Below, in pieces: positions 43,837-52,671 of a stretch of DNA of 64,000 nt. The notes beneath the pieces are model-generated. The model did no database searches. It was not told where the DNA came from and saw only the letters and a program-made list of their open reading frames with translations. Source of the stretch: Pseudomonas fluorescens NCIMB 11764 (GTDB lineage Bacteria > Pseudomonadota > Gammaproteobacteria > Pseudomonadales > Pseudomonadaceae); contig NZ_CP010945.1 of NCBI RefSeq assembly GCF_000293885.2, positions 2,624,001 through 2,688,000 on the forward strand, read 5' to 3'. Within the stretch, counting starts at the first letter, position 1; every line of letters begins with the position of its first letter. The translations under genes were made by a program, and so were the position numbers.

Positions 43837-44469
43837 ATGGTCCGTCGTACCAAAGAGGAAGCTCAGGAAACCCGTAGCCAGATACTCGAAGCGGCAGAAA
43901 AGGCCTTTTACGAACGGGGCGTAGCACGCACCACGCTGGCGGACATCGCGACGCTGGCGGGCGTGACGCGCGGGGCCATCTACTGGCATTTCAGTAACAA
44001 GGCGGATCTGGTGCAGGCCATGCTCGATACATTGCATGAGCCGCTGGATGAAATGGCCAAGGCGAGTGAAAGCGAAGATGAACTCGACCCACTGGGTTGC
44101 ATGCGCAAGCTGCTGATTCATTTGTTTCATCAAGTTGCCCTGGACCCGAAAACCCGACGCATCAATGAGATTTTGTTTCACAAGTGCGAATTCACCGATG
44201 AAATGTGCGATCTGCGCCAGCAGCGCCGGGAGGTCAGCCTCGATTGCAATGTGCGTATCGGCCTGGCCCTGAGTAATGCGGTGAATCGGGGGCAGTTGCC
44301 GGACAACCTCGACACGGCCCGCGCGGCCATCAGTCTGCATGCCTACATCGATGGCATTTTGTATCAATGGCTATTGGCGCCCGACAGCTTTCAACTGCAT
44401 ACCGAAGCCGAGCGTTGGGTCGATGCAGCGTTGGACATGCTGCGCCTGAGCCCCAGCCTGCGCAAATGA
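43837..44469 (+). CDS. emhR: TetR-family efflux repressor (EmhR/TtgR)
   Basis: A 210-residue TetR-type repressor. The N-terminal HTH is [35 protein letters not shown] (about residues 28-62), with a C-terminal ligand domain typical of TtgR/AcrR. Ligands of homologues are antibiotics and plant phenolics, whose binding releases the operator. It is divergent from emhABC. GAGG lies 9-12 bases before the ATG. A GC hairpin at 44506-44536 follows. Confidence 0.94.
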   Translation: MVRRTKEEAQETRSQILEAAEKAFYERGVARTTLADIATLAGVTRGAIYWHFSNKADLVQAMLDTLHEPLDEMAKASESEDELDPLGCMRKLLIHLFHQVALDPKTRRINEILFHKCEFTDEMCDLRQQRREVSLDCNVRIGLALSNAVNRGQLPDNLDTARAAISLHAYIDGILYQWLLAPDSFQLHTEAERWVDAALDMLRLSPSLRK

Positions 44470-44505
44470 AACAAAATGCTTAATTGGATCCGAATCTGTC
44501 AATAG

Positions 44506-44536
44506 ACGCGGGCGAAGATCAACACGTCGCCCGCGT
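44506..44536 (+). terminator. Probable terminator after emhR
   Basis: The 10-bp stem ACGCGGGCGA/TCGCCCGCGT is followed by TGTTGTG. The tail is only moderately T-rich. Confidence 0.6.
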
Positions 44537-44660
44537 TGTTGTGATGGAGTGCTTTTATATACGGACGCGCTCCGGGATGACAGGTAGCGAGCTACGTATT
44601 TTGTAGGAAATTTGTGTCGCAGATGTGAAAAGGTGAGAGTGATCCCGAATGGTCGCTGCT

Positions 44661-45308
44661 TCAGCCGAGCGTGATTTCCACTTCGAAGCTGAACGGTTCT
44701 TCCTCTGCCATGCGGGTGATTCTGGTTGAACAATCGATCCTGGATGAGCCAATGGAAGTGACGGTATTTTTTACCGTTGCCCTGTGTCTTGGCGAAATGA
44801 CGCCGAAGGATTTGTTCATGATCATGCCCAGGTCAAAACGGACCCCGACGTTCTGATCGATAAAATCAACGAACTGATTGAACATGATTTTATTTTTGGG
44901 CCAAGGGTAACCGTACGTATAGGCGAAATCGGATTTCAATGCGGTTTTTGTGCGAGGGGGAAGCTGGAAAGACTGGCGCTCTGATGTGTGCAAAGGCAGG
45001 CTGGTTTGTGCAATTTTAAAAGTGTGCGGCGTGTTGTTAATGAGCTTGACGATCACGCGAGTGGCCTTCGTGCTTTTATCTTCATTTCGCCACAGCTCGA
45101 TGCTCTGTTTCAGCGCACGCTCTGACTCAATCCCTTCAAGAAAGTCGATTAACTCGACCTTGGCGACCCCGATCAACTCGTCCAGTGCCTGCTGATTTTC
45201 CTCGCTGAAAAACAGCGGTGTCAGGTTGTACAGTGTGCCAATGGAGGTGTAGTTGAAAAACGATAGCAAGTCTTCGTGCGGGTTACTGGTTTGTTTGATG
45301 TCGTTCAT
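44661..45308 (-). CDS. Hypothetical protein of unknown family, AT-richer than its surroundings
   Basis: A 215-residue protein that I do not recognise. The N-terminal half is charged and mainly helical (EENQQALDELIGVAKVELIDFLEGIESERALKQSIELW). The second half has alternating beta-like patterns (TRVIVKLINNTPHTFKIAQTSL, PFSFEVEITLG), loosely like a small beta-sandwich, perhaps aegerolysin-like, but that comparison is weak. There is no signal peptide or membrane segment. AAAGGA precedes the ATG, and a good terminator follows upstream of the next operon. Codon choice is visibly less GC-biased than neighbours, suggesting recent acquisition. Confidence 0.65.
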   Translation of the reverse strand: MNDIKQTSNPHEDLLSFFNYTSIGTLYNLTPLFFSEENQQALDELIGVAKVELIDFLEGIESERALKQSIELWRNEDKSTKATRVIVKLINNTPHTFKIAQTSLPLHTSERQSFQLPPRTKTALKSDFAYTYGYPWPKNKIMFNQFVDFIDQNVGVRFDLGMIMNKSFGVISPRHRATVKNTVTSIGSSRIDCSTRITRMAEEEPFSFEVEITLG

Positions 45309-45406
45309 ATCGATTCCTTTCGATCAAATTAGGGGACGCTGAAAGTAACCTCGCTCTAAGTTCTGCTGCAATGAAGAGGTTGTTTCATGAGTTGAGCGTT
45401 ATTAAA

Positions 45407-45442
45407 TAAAAAACCCCAGGTATTTCTACCCGGGGCTTTTTT
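45407..45442 (-). terminator. Terminator after the Old Yellow Enzyme gene
   Basis: On the minus strand the arms CCCCGGGTA/TACCTGGGG close a GAAA loop and lead into TTTTTTATTT. It lies 14 bp past the stop at 45456 and separates that operon from the orphan gene. Confidence 0.9.
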
Positions 45443-45455
45443 ATACAGGCAGGAC

Positions 45456-46505
45456 TTACATCATTGGATAGTCGATATAACCCACCGGACCTTTGGCATA
45501 AAACAATTCCGTACGTGCTTCGTTCAGCGGTGCATCGGCCTTCAAACGTGCAGGCAAGTCCGGGTTGGCAATGAACGGCACACCGAAGGCGACCGCGTCA
45601 GCCTTGCCACTGGCCAGCCAGGCGTTGGCGCTGTCCTTGGTGAAGCGTTCGTTGACGATGTAGGGGCCGCCGAAGGCTTCTTTCAATTGTGGGCCAAGGC
45701 TGTCGCCGGCTTCTTTTTCGCGCGAGCAGATGAACGCAATGCCACGTTTGCCCAGCTCGCGAGCGACGTAGGTGAAAGTCTCGGCCAGGTTGTCGTCGCC
45801 CATGTCATGGGAGTCGGCGCGCGGTGCCAGGTGCACACCGACGCGGCCGGCGCCCCAGACTTCGATCGCTGCGTCAGTCACTTCCAGCAACAGGCGAGCA
45901 CGATTTTCCAGGGAGCCGCCGTAGTTGTCGGTGCGCTGGTTGGTGCTGCTTTGCAGGAATTGGTCGAGCAGGTAACCGTTGGCGCCGTGGATTTCCACGC
46001 CGTCAAAACCGGCCGCCTTGGCGTTTTCTGCACCGGTGCGATAGGCGTCGACGATATCGGCGATTTCAGCGGTTTCCAGAGCACGCGGCGTTGGGTAGTC
46101 GGCCAGTGGGCGAACCAGGCTGACGTGACCCTTTGGCTGGATGGCGCTCGGTGCGACCGGCGCTTCACCGTTCAGGTACGACTCGTGGGACACCCGGCCA
46201 ACGTGCCACAGTTGCAGGAAGATCTTGCCGCCCGCGCCGTGGATCGCTTTGGTCACGTTGGCCCAGCCGCGCACCTGGTCGTTGGACCAGATACCCGGAG
46301 TATCAGGGTAGCCGACGCCCATCGGCGTGACCGAGGTGGCTTCGCTGAGGATCAGGCCGGCCGAGGCACGTTGCACGTAGTACTCGGCCATCAGCGCGTT
46401 CGGCACTCGGCCTTCGTCGGCGCGGCAGCGGGTCAGCGGCGCCATGATGATGCGGTTGGCCAACTCGAGGTCGCCCAGTTTGATCGGATCGAAAATAGTC
46501 GTCAT
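45456..46505 (-). CDS. nemA: Alkene reductase of the Old Yellow Enzyme family (NemA-like)
   Basis: A 349-residue FMN-dependent ene-reductase that reduces activated double bonds and, in homologues, nitro-esters or N-ethylmaleimide. Seen: LANRIIMAPLTRCRA, FLQLWHVGR, the substrate-binding pair in DGVEIHGANGYLLDQFL, and the phosphate site GKADAVAFGVPFIANPDLP. The ATG at 46505 follows GAGGG at good spacing; a GTG three codons earlier is less likely. It is the last gene of an ArsR-MFS-OYE operon. Confidence 0.92.
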   Translation of the reverse strand: MTTIFDPIKLGDLELANRIIMAPLTRCRADEGRVPNALMAEYYVQRASAGLILSEATSVTPMGVGYPDTPGIWSNDQVRGWANVTKAIHGAGGKIFLQLWHVGRVSHESYLNGEAPVAPSAIQPKGHVSLVRPLADYPTPRALETAEIADIVDAYRTGAENAKAAGFDGVEIHGANGYLLDQFLQSSTNQRTDNYGGSLENRARLLLEVTDAAIEVWGAGRVGVHLAPRADSHDMGDDNLAETFTYVARELGKRGIAFICSREKEAGDSLGPQLKEAFGGPYIVNERFTKDSANAWLASGKADAVAFGVPFIANPDLPARLKADAPLNEARTELFYAKGPVGYIDYPMM

Positions 46506-46534
46506 GAAATGCACCCTCGTGAGGTATCAGTGAG

Positions 46535-47701
46535 TCAGTTGGTAGCAGAGGCCAGTTCGGGATTACCGCTCTGACGGAAAGTAATCAGGGTCACCAGCAG
46601 GGCGAGTACCGCCAGTGCGGCGGCCGCGAGAGGTACGCTGGTCAGGCCGTAGCCGTGGGCGATGACGCTGCCGCCGACCCAGGCGCCGAGTGCGTTGCCG
46701 ACGTTGAACGCGCCGATGTTCAGAGTCGACACCAGGTTCGGTGCAGCCTTGCCGTAGGTCACCACGTTCACTTGCAGGGCTGGCACGGCGGCGAAGCACG
46801 CGGTAGCCCAGAGGAACAGGGTGATTTCGGTCGGGATCAGTGCAACGCTGGTCCAGGTCAACACGGTGGAGACCACCGCCATGCTGATGAACACGCCGAT
46901 CAGCGTCGCCGCCAGGCCTTTGTCCGCCAGCTTGCCGCCGATGATGTTGCCGACGGTCAGGCCCAGGCCGATGAGCATCAGGGTCCAGGTCACGCCGCGT
47001 GGCGAGACTCCGGTCACTTCGCCCAACAGCGGTGCGACGTAGGTGAACAAGGTGAACACCGATGCCGCGAACAATGCCGTCATGCTCAACGACAGCCAGA
47101 TGCCGGCGCCTTTGAGTGCGCGCAGTTCGGCGCGCATGTCGAGTTTTTCTTCGTCGCGCTTGGCTGGCAGGAAGCGGATCAGGCCGATCAGGGCAATTAC
47201 GCCGATCACGGTCACGGCCCAGAAGGTCGAGCGCCAGCCGGCGTGTTGACCGAGCGCGGTGCCCAGTGGCACGCCGAGGACATTGGCCAGGGTCAGGCCG
47301 GTAAACATCAGGGCCACGGCCGAAGCGCGTTTGTTCGCCGGGACCAGGCCTGCTGCCACCACCGAGCCGATGCCGAAGAAGGCGCCGTGGCAGAGGGCAG
47401 TCACCACCCGGGCAAACATCAGTACGTTGTAGTCACTGGCCACGGCGCAGAGCAGATTGCCGATGATGAAGATGCCCATCAACGCCACCAGGGCGGCCTT
47501 GCGTGGCAGCTTCGCGGTGGCCAGTGCCATGAACGGCGCACCGATGGCCACGCCGAGGGCGTAACCGGTCACCAGCCAGCCGGCACCGGGGATCGACACG
47601 CCGAGGTCGGCCGCCACATCGGGCAGCAGGCCCATGATGACGAACTCGGTGGTGCCGATGGCAAAGGCGCTCAAGGCCAGAATGAGGAGCGAGAGGGGCA
47701 T
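46535..47701 (-). CDS. MFS efflux transporter (DHA1 family, AraJ/YdhP-like)
   Basis: A 388-residue inner-membrane exporter with 12 expected spans. The N-terminus MPLSLLILALSAFAIGTTEFVIMGLLPDVAADLGVS is diagnostic for the AraJ/YdhP-type drug:H+ antiporters, and LGVPLGTALGQHAGWRSTFW is motif C in span 5. The substrate is unknown. It lies 34 bp after the ArsR gene and 29 bp before the OYE gene on the same strand, so the three likely respond to one electrophilic or drug-like signal. Confidence 0.9.
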   Translation of the reverse strand: MPLSLLILALSAFAIGTTEFVIMGLLPDVAADLGVSIPGAGWLVTGYALGVAIGAPFMALATAKLPRKAALVALMGIFIIGNLLCAVASDYNVLMFARVVTALCHGAFFGIGSVVAAGLVPANKRASAVALMFTGLTLANVLGVPLGTALGQHAGWRSTFWAVTVIGVIALIGLIRFLPAKRDEEKLDMRAELRALKGAGIWLSLSMTALFAASVFTLFTYVAPLLGEVTGVSPRGVTWTLMLIGLGLTVGNIIGGKLADKGLAATLIGVFISMAVVSTVLTWTSVALIPTEITLFLWATACFAAVPALQVNVVTYGKAAPNLVSTLNIGAFNVGNALGAWVGGSVIAHGYGLTSVPLAAAALAVLALLVTLITFRQSGNPELASATN

Positions 47702-47735
47702 GGGTGATTCCTTATCGGCGTACTGACGTAAAGGG

Positions 47736-48038
47736 TCAGAGCTCTTTGCTGAAGGTGCTGAGGAATGCCTGGATGGTTTCCTCGTTGCGTTTGAAAAAGT
47801 GCCACTGGCCGACTTTGCGGCTGCTGATCAGGCCCGCGCGTTGCAGGGTCGCCAGGTGAGCGGACACCGTGGACTGCGACAAGCCGCAGCGTTGATCGAT
47901 CTGACCGGCGCAGACACCGTGCTCATTGCTGTGAGACTGATCGGGAAATTCGACGTCCGGGTTTTTGAGCCAGTGCAGGATTTCTCGCCGTACCGGGTGT
48001 GCCAGGGCTTTTATTATTTCGTCGAGGTCGAGGTTCAT
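47736..48038 (-). CDS. ArsR-family transcriptional repressor
   Basis: A 100-residue winged-helix repressor: ALAHPVRREILHWL at the N-terminus, then RCGLSQSTVSAHLATLQRAGLISSRKVGQWHFFKR as the HTH and wing. A Cys lies in HGVCAGQIDQRCG, close to the recognition helix; one or both Cys could sense metals or electrophiles, although the classical ELCVC metal box is not present. It heads the operon with the MFS and OYE genes. A palindrome upstream is its likely operator. Confidence 0.92.
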   Translation of the reverse strand: MNLDLDEIIKALAHPVRREILHWLKNPDVEFPDQSHSNEHGVCAGQIDQRCGLSQSTVSAHLATLQRAGLISSRKVGQWHFFKRNEETIQAFLSTFSKEL

Positions 48039-48068
48039 GGTGTGGGGGCTCGTGATGTGAATAACGCT

Positions 48069-48110
48069 ATATCGCGATGGACCGAACTTTAAATCGTTAG
48101 TTCGCGATAT
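48069..48110. promoter_or_regulatory. Candidate ArsR operator (ATATCGCGA palindrome)
   Basis: ATATCGCGA at 48069-48077 and TCGCGATAT at 48102-48110 are exact inverses spaced by 24 bp, in the gap between the divergent ArsR and ACP phosphodiesterase genes. Further ATATCG-like copies lie near 48147-48155. Confidence 0.6.
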
Positions 48111-48210
48111 GCCAATATGATTTTGCTCTGATAACCGTGTAAATCGGTATATCGGGTTATAACGATACGATGAGTGTAAAGACCAGCCTGGGCAGTGCTA
48201 AGCTGCGCCC

Positions 48211-48789
48211 ATGAACTATCTCGCACATCTTCACCTCGGTGGCCAGCGCCCCGGTCAATTGCTCGGCAGTCTGTATGGCGATTTCGTCAAGGGTCGGCTG
48301 CAGGGGCAGTTCGACCCGGAGGTCGAGGCGGCCATCCAGCTGCATCGCAGCATCGACGTGTTTACCGACCGCCATCCGTTGGTGGATGTGGCACTGTCGC
48401 GGTTTTCCCTGACCCGCCGGCGTTACGCCGGGATCGTGCTCGATGTGTTTTTTGACCATTGCCTGGCGCGGGACTGGACGCTGTATGCCGACCGGCCACT
48501 GGCGCTGTTCACCCGCGACGTGTATCGGGTGCTGTCCAATGAGCCGCAATTGCCGGAGCGATTGGCAAGGATCGCGCCGCACATGATGGCAAATGACTGG
48601 TTGGGTTCTTACCGGGAGTTCGACGTGCTGGAGCAGGTTTTGCGGGGGATTTCGCGGCGGCTGACCAAGCCTGAGGAGTTGGCGGCGGCGATGCAGGAGT
48701 TGCGGGTGTTGTATGAGCCGTTGAGCGAGGATTTTCGGTTGTTCTACCCTCAACTTCAGCTCTTTGTGCAGAAACATCCAGCAAAATAA
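48211..48789 (+). CDS. acpH: Acyl-carrier-protein phosphodiesterase AcpH
   Basis: A 192-residue metal-dependent enzyme that removes the 4'-phosphopantetheine arm from ACP (PF04336/DUF479 family). Conserved N-terminus MNYLAHLHLG, then LLGSLYGDFVKG, LHRSIDVFTDRHP and VLDVFFDHCLARDW, which carry the His/Asp metal ligands. Full length for the family (E. coli 193). It is monocistronic, divergent from the ArsR operon. Confidence 0.93.
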   Translation: MNYLAHLHLGGQRPGQLLGSLYGDFVKGRLQGQFDPEVEAAIQLHRSIDVFTDRHPLVDVALSRFSLTRRRYAGIVLDVFFDHCLARDWTLYADRPLALFTRDVYRVLSNEPQLPERLARIAPHMMANDWLGSYREFDVLEQVLRGISRRLTKPEELAAAMQELRVLYEPLSEDFRLFYPQLQLFVQKHPAK

Positions 48790-48790
48790 G

Positions 48791-48869
48791 CCCTGCTCGC
48801 GATTGCGGTCTGTCATCCAACATAGTTGTCGACTGATACACCGCTATCGCGAGCAGGCTCGCTCCCATA
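48791..48869. repeat. Degenerate REPIN (GGAGCGAGCCTGCTCGCGA type)
   Basis: A full REP at about 48845-48869 (ATCGCGAGCAGGCTCGCTCC) faces a truncated inverted copy (CTGCTCGCGAT at about 48793-48803). It lies between the convergent acpH and olsA genes. Confidence 0.75.
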
Positions 48870-48899
48870 GGGGATTTGTGTTTTTCCGGGGGAATTGCG

Positions 48900-49691
48900 T
48901 CAGGCCGCGATGGCAGGCCGCATCGGAACCTGCTGTTTCTCCGGAATCGCCCCAAACAACGCCTTCTGCACCGCCTGCTGTGCTTCAAACGCCAGCGCCG
49001 CCCTTTCGCGACCTTCACAAGCGATCGGCTTGAGCAGATGAATCTCCACCTCACCCCGATCATTGGCAAACAAGCGCATCAGGTGCGAGAGCAAATCATC
49101 GTCGCCAATGAACGGTGCCAGCGAGTCCACTTGACTCTCGCGCAGATAACGAATCGCTACCGGCTGCAGCTTCACTTGCGAATCAATCGCCGCCGACAGC
49201 AAGCGACCATGAAAGGTGCGCAACGAACGGCCATCGGTGGTGGTGCCCTCCGGAAACATCAGCAACGCATGTTCCTGTTCCAGATGACGGGTCATCTGTT
49301 TGCGGATCAACTGGCTGTCGCCTGAACCACGACGGATAAACAGGCTGCCAGCCTTGGCCGCCAACCAGCCCGCTACCGGCCAGGTACGCACTTCGGCTTT
49401 TGACAGAAACGACAGCGGCGTCAGCATGCCCAGCAGCGGGATGTCGGTCCAGGACACATGGTTGCTGACCCAGAGCATCGATTCCTTCGGCAATTCACCG
49501 TGCACGGTCACGCGAAAGGGCAGGGCATTGGCCAGCCGCGCCATGAAGAAACGCGACCAACGCTGACGGCGGACCATCGAATGGGCGATGCCCAAGCGTT
49601 CGAACAGCCCAAAGATGCTGGCCATGCTCAAGCCCAGCGCAACCACCACCAACACTCGCGCAATCCGCGCGTACACCCGCAGACGGCTCAT
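48900..49691 (-). CDS. olsA: Lyso-ornithine lipid O-acyltransferase OlsA
   Basis: A 263-residue membrane-associated PlsC-type acyltransferase that adds the second acyl chain to lyso-ornithine lipid. It has an N-terminal hydrophobic anchor (about 10-28), the catalytic HX4D motif in VSNHVSWTDIP, and MFPEGTTTDG, the glycerol-phosphate-binding motif. Its start overlaps the stop of the preceding olsB gene by one base, giving an olsBA operon. It could be read as a generic 1-acylglycerol-3-phosphate acyltransferase, but the context favours OlsA. Confidence 0.9.
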   Translation of the reverse strand: MSRLRVYARIARVLVVVALGLSMASIFGLFERLGIAHSMVRRQRWSRFFMARLANALPFRVTVHGELPKESMLWVSNHVSWTDIPLLGMLTPLSFLSKAEVRTWPVAGWLAAKAGSLFIRRGSGDSQLIRKQMTRHLEQEHALLMFPEGTTTDGRSLRTFHGRLLSAAIDSQVKLQPVAIRYLRESQVDSLAPFIGDDDLLSHLMRLFANDRGEVEIHLLKPIACEGRERAALAFEAQQAVQKALFGAIPEKQQVPMRPAIAA

Positions 49692-50446
49692 TACACAGCC
49701 GCCTTGAAGTGCTTGGCGTAGCGCGGGCAGAGTTCGTCGCGCTTGAGCAGGATGAACACGTCGGCCACCTGGAAATCTTCATCCCAGCACGGCTCGCCGC
49801 AGATCTTCGCACCGAGGCGCATGTAGGCCTTGAGCAGCGGCGGCATTTCCGCGATGACGTTGGAGGGGATGTCTAAAACAGGCAGCGGTTTTTTCGGTTC
49901 GGCGCGCAGGTTTTCGGTGCACAGGTAACGTTCGCGCAGACGCTGCATGATCGCGTGGGCCTGGATGCCGCCGTCCTGCATCGGGATGCTCGCGCAACCC
50001 ATCAAATAGCTGTAGCCGCCCTGGTTCAGGACTTCGGCCAGTTCACCCCAAAGCACGGCGATGGTGCCGCCGTTGCGGTAGGCCGGGTCGACGCAGGTGC
50101 GACCGATTTCAAGGATCGGGCCTTTGAGGTGGACCAGGCCGTGCAGGCTGAATTCTTCTTCGCTGTAAAACCTGCCCAGGCTGCTGGCGGCGGTGTGGTC
50201 GAGCAAGCGAGTGGTTGCCACCAGGCGTCCGGTGTTCAGGTCACGCACGCCGATATGGGCGCAGTGAACATCATAGTCATCCATGTCCAGACCCAGTTCC
50301 GCGCCCTTCAGCTTGGCGTTGAACTCGCCGCTGAACACGTTGAAGCGCAAAGCCTGGGCTTCCTGCAAGGCCTCGGCGCCCACCAGGCGTTCGGCTTGCA
50401 GGCGGCGTTCGTTGCCGGTGTCGCTGATGCGGGCGATCTGAGTCAT
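49691..50446 (-). CDS. olsB: L-ornithine N(alpha)-acyltransferase OlsB
   Basis: A 251-residue GNAT-fold enzyme that transfers a 3-hydroxyacyl chain from ACP to ornithine, the first step of ornithine lipid synthesis. The N-terminus [19 protein letters not shown], then [33 protein letters not shown] and [11 protein letters not shown], fit OlsB. It is the first gene of olsBA. A candidate Pho box lies about 120 bp upstream, in agreement with the phosphate-starvation control known for these genes. Confidence 0.92.
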   Translation of the reverse strand: MTQIARISDTGNERRLQAERLVGAEALQEAQALRFNVFSGEFNAKLKGAELGLDMDDYDVHCAHIGVRDLNTGRLVATTRLLDHTAASSLGRFYSEEEFSLHGLVHLKGPILEIGRTCVDPAYRNGGTIAVLWGELAEVLNQGGYSYLMGCASIPMQDGGIQAHAIMQRLRERYLCTENLRAEPKKPLPVLDIPSNVIAEMPPLLKAYMRLGAKICGEPCWDEDFQVADVFILLKRDELCPRYAKHFKAAV

Positions 50447-50565
50447 TGCGAATCTCCGTGCGGGCTGGTCACCCGTCTTGGGTTAGAGCCGATCGACTTT
50501 CTTTATGCGGCCGTGTTGTGCAAAGTCAGGCTATGTAGCCCCGGTGTCATCGCCATGAAGCTTTG

Positions 50566-50583
50566 GTGATGCTTATATGACAG
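50566..50583 (-). promoter_or_regulatory. Candidate Pho box upstream of olsBA
   Basis: Read on the minus strand, CTGTCATATAAGCATCAC has a perfect first PhoB half-site CTGTCAT and a second half-site matching at four of seven positions. It lies 120 bp before the olsB start. Confidence 0.5.
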
Positions 50584-50600
50584 CCCATGAGGAGCCTCTT

Positions 50601-51488
50601 ATGCCCTGGCAAACCCTGTTGAAACGTCGCGATCGCTTGCCCGCCAACCCGGACCTCGCAGAGGGTTTCGCGACCTTGTTGCAGCAGTTGGGCGCGGTCT
50701 CGCCGTTCGAGCTGGCGGTGGTTGGTGGACGTCTGATGGCAACACCGGGGCTGGCCTTTCTGGTGGGTTATCAGGCGGCGTTGCGCATGCTCTGGCCGAG
50801 CGCGCCGCCTAGCCTCGGCGCGTTGTGCGCGACCGAACAGCGCAGCCTGCGGGTGGCGGACATGCAGACACGTCTGACTGACCTGCGCCTGAGCGGGCGC
50901 AAGGATTTCGTCACCGCCGGCGATGCCGCGGACTGGCTATTGATTGCCGCCCGCAGTGAAGGACCCGGCGAGGCTCCGCGCTTGAGCCTGGCCGTCGTTT
51001 ATCCCGGCGAACCGGGTGTGCGGGTGGAAAAGCTCCCGGCGATCCCGCTGATGCCGGACATCAGCCACGGTCGGTTGTTTCTCGAGAGCGCCTTGTGTGA
51101 ATTGCTGGCGGGGGATGGCTGGGACGCGTACGTCAAACCGTTCCGGACGCTGGAAGATGTCTATGTGCTGAGCGCCATGACGGCGTGGTTGTATGGGGTG
51201 GGTCAGGACAGTGACTGGCCGCAGGGCTTGTCATTGCGTTTGCTGGCGCTGTTGGCCGGGTGCGCGGAAGTCAGCCGGCAGGCGCCGAACAACCCGGCCG
51301 GGCATGTGTTGTTGGGCGGGTTGTTTGCGCAGTTTGAGGGGTTGAAGGTTGAAGTGAATCAAGCGTTGGCCGATGGACCGCCGGAGTGGGCGGTGATGTG
51401 GCAGCGGGATCAGGCGGTGATGGATCTGGCGGCGGGGGCACGGGGGAAGCGGTTGGCCAAGGCACTTGCCGGATATTCGCTGAATTGA
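50601..51488 (+). CDS. Acyl-CoA dehydrogenase-like protein, reduced form
   Basis: A 295-residue protein with the look of the middle and C-terminal parts of acyl-CoA dehydrogenases: LSGRKDFVTAGDAADWLLIAARSEG resembles the FAD/substrate beta-domain motif, and the C-terminal 100 residues are helical. It is about 100 residues shorter than a typical family member, lacks a clear catalytic Glu context, and may be a non-catalytic relative. ATG at 50601 follows GAGGAG. It is divergent from olsBA, whose Pho box lies just upstream. Confidence 0.6.
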   Translation: MPWQTLLKRRDRLPANPDLAEGFATLLQQLGAVSPFELAVVGGRLMATPGLAFLVGYQAALRMLWPSAPPSLGALCATEQRSLRVADMQTRLTDLRLSGRKDFVTAGDAADWLLIAARSEGPGEAPRLSLAVVYPGEPGVRVEKLPAIPLMPDISHGRLFLESALCELLAGDGWDAYVKPFRTLEDVYVLSAMTAWLYGVGQDSDWPQGLSLRLLALLAGCAEVSRQAPNNPAGHVLLGGLFAQFEGLKVEVNQALADGPPEWAVMWQRDQAVMDLAAGARGKRLAKALAGYSLN

Positions 51489-51579
51489 CCGCGATGGCGG
51501 GCGGCACGGTCAACACAAGCTTCAAAACTGTCATCAACCTCGACTAGGCTCAGCAGGTTCAACTTTTCGAGCCCCCTCC

Positions 51580-52671
51580 ATGTTCAAAGGCTTGCCCCTG
51601 CTGTTCATGCTGCTAAGTCTCACAGCCCAGGCCGAAAACTGGCCCGCCGAGCAATGGTCCACCGGCCCGGCCCTCAGCGGCCCGGCCATTCAAGCCCTGG
51701 AAACCTACGCCTTCCCACCCCGCGACGAGAGCGACCGAAAAGGTATCCGCACTGACGCCTTGCTGGTGATCCGCGACGGCCAGTTGATTTACGAACGCTA
51801 CGCCGGCCCGACCACTGCCGAGACGCCGCACCTGACCTGGTCGGTCAGCAAAAGCCTGATGGCCGCGGTCCTCGGCGTGGCCTATGGCGAAGGCCTGTTC
51901 AGGCTCCAGGACCCGGTGCTGAAATACTATCCGGCGCTGACAAACCACCCGGCAATCACCCTGGCCGATCTGCTGCACTGGGCCTCCGGCCTGGACTGGC
52001 AGGAAGACTACGAATACGCCCCGCTGAAGTCGTCGGTGGTGGCGATGCTTTACACCCGCGGTCATCGCGATATGGCCGCATTCACGGCCGATCACGCCGA
52101 GTATGCGCAACCCGGCCAGACCTTTCGGTATTCCAGTGGCGACAGCAATCTGCTGGCCGCCGCGCTGAAAAACATCGTCGGCCCGGCCCGGTATGCCGAC
52201 TATCCATGGACTGCGCTGTTCGAACCCTTGGGCATTCGCCACGCCGTTTGGGAAACTGACGCCACGGGTACTTTCGTCGCCTCGTCATACGCCTACCTCA
52301 CCGCGCGCGACTTGGCGCGAGTCGGCCTGTTGATGGCTCGCGACGGTCGTTGGGGCGACCGGCAATTGCTGCCCAAGGATTGGGTCGCCTTCAACCTCCA
52401 GCCTTTCGACCGCTATCGAGCCCATCAGGACGAGGCGGTGCCGGGCGGTCATTGGTGGCTCAATCGTGCCGCGGAGGGTGCCGCACAACCCTGGCCCGAT
52501 GCCCCCGCCGACACCTTCGCCGCACTCGGGCATTGGGGCCAGGCGATGTACGTGATCCCCAGTGAGCACCTGGTGATCGTGCGTTACGGCGATGATCGCG
52601 ACGGCAGTTATCGACACAACGAACTGCTCAGACTCGCGCGCCTGGCATTCGCCGGGAAGGTGCAGCCATGA
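51580..52671 (+). CDS. Periplasmic serine hydrolase (class C beta-lactamase fold)
   Basis: A 363-residue secreted serine hydrolase. The signal peptide covers residues 1-18 (LTAQA cleavage). The catalytic SxxK is S88-V-S-K91, followed by a YSS segment (FRYSSGDSN) that replaces the YxN of class C enzymes and an HWGQ motif near residue 320 corresponding to the KTG/HxG box. It may be an esterase, peptidase or penicillin-binding-like enzyme rather than a true beta-lactamase. Its stop overlaps the start of the next gene by 4 bp. Confidence 0.85.
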   Translation: MFKGLPLLFMLLSLTAQAENWPAEQWSTGPALSGPAIQALETYAFPPRDESDRKGIRTDALLVIRDGQLIYERYAGPTTAETPHLTWSVSKSLMAAVLGVAYGEGLFRLQDPVLKYYPALTNHPAITLADLLHWASGLDWQEDYEYAPLKSSVVAMLYTRGHRDMAAFTADHAEYAQPGQTFRYSSGDSNLLAAALKNIVGPARYADYPWTALFEPLGIRHAVWETDATGTFVASSYAYLTARDLARVGLLMARDGRWGDRQLLPKDWVAFNLQPFDRYRAHQDEAVPGGHWWLNRAAEGAAQPWPDAPADTFAALGHWGQAMYVIPSEHLVIVRYGDDRDGSYRHNELLRLARLAFAGKVQP

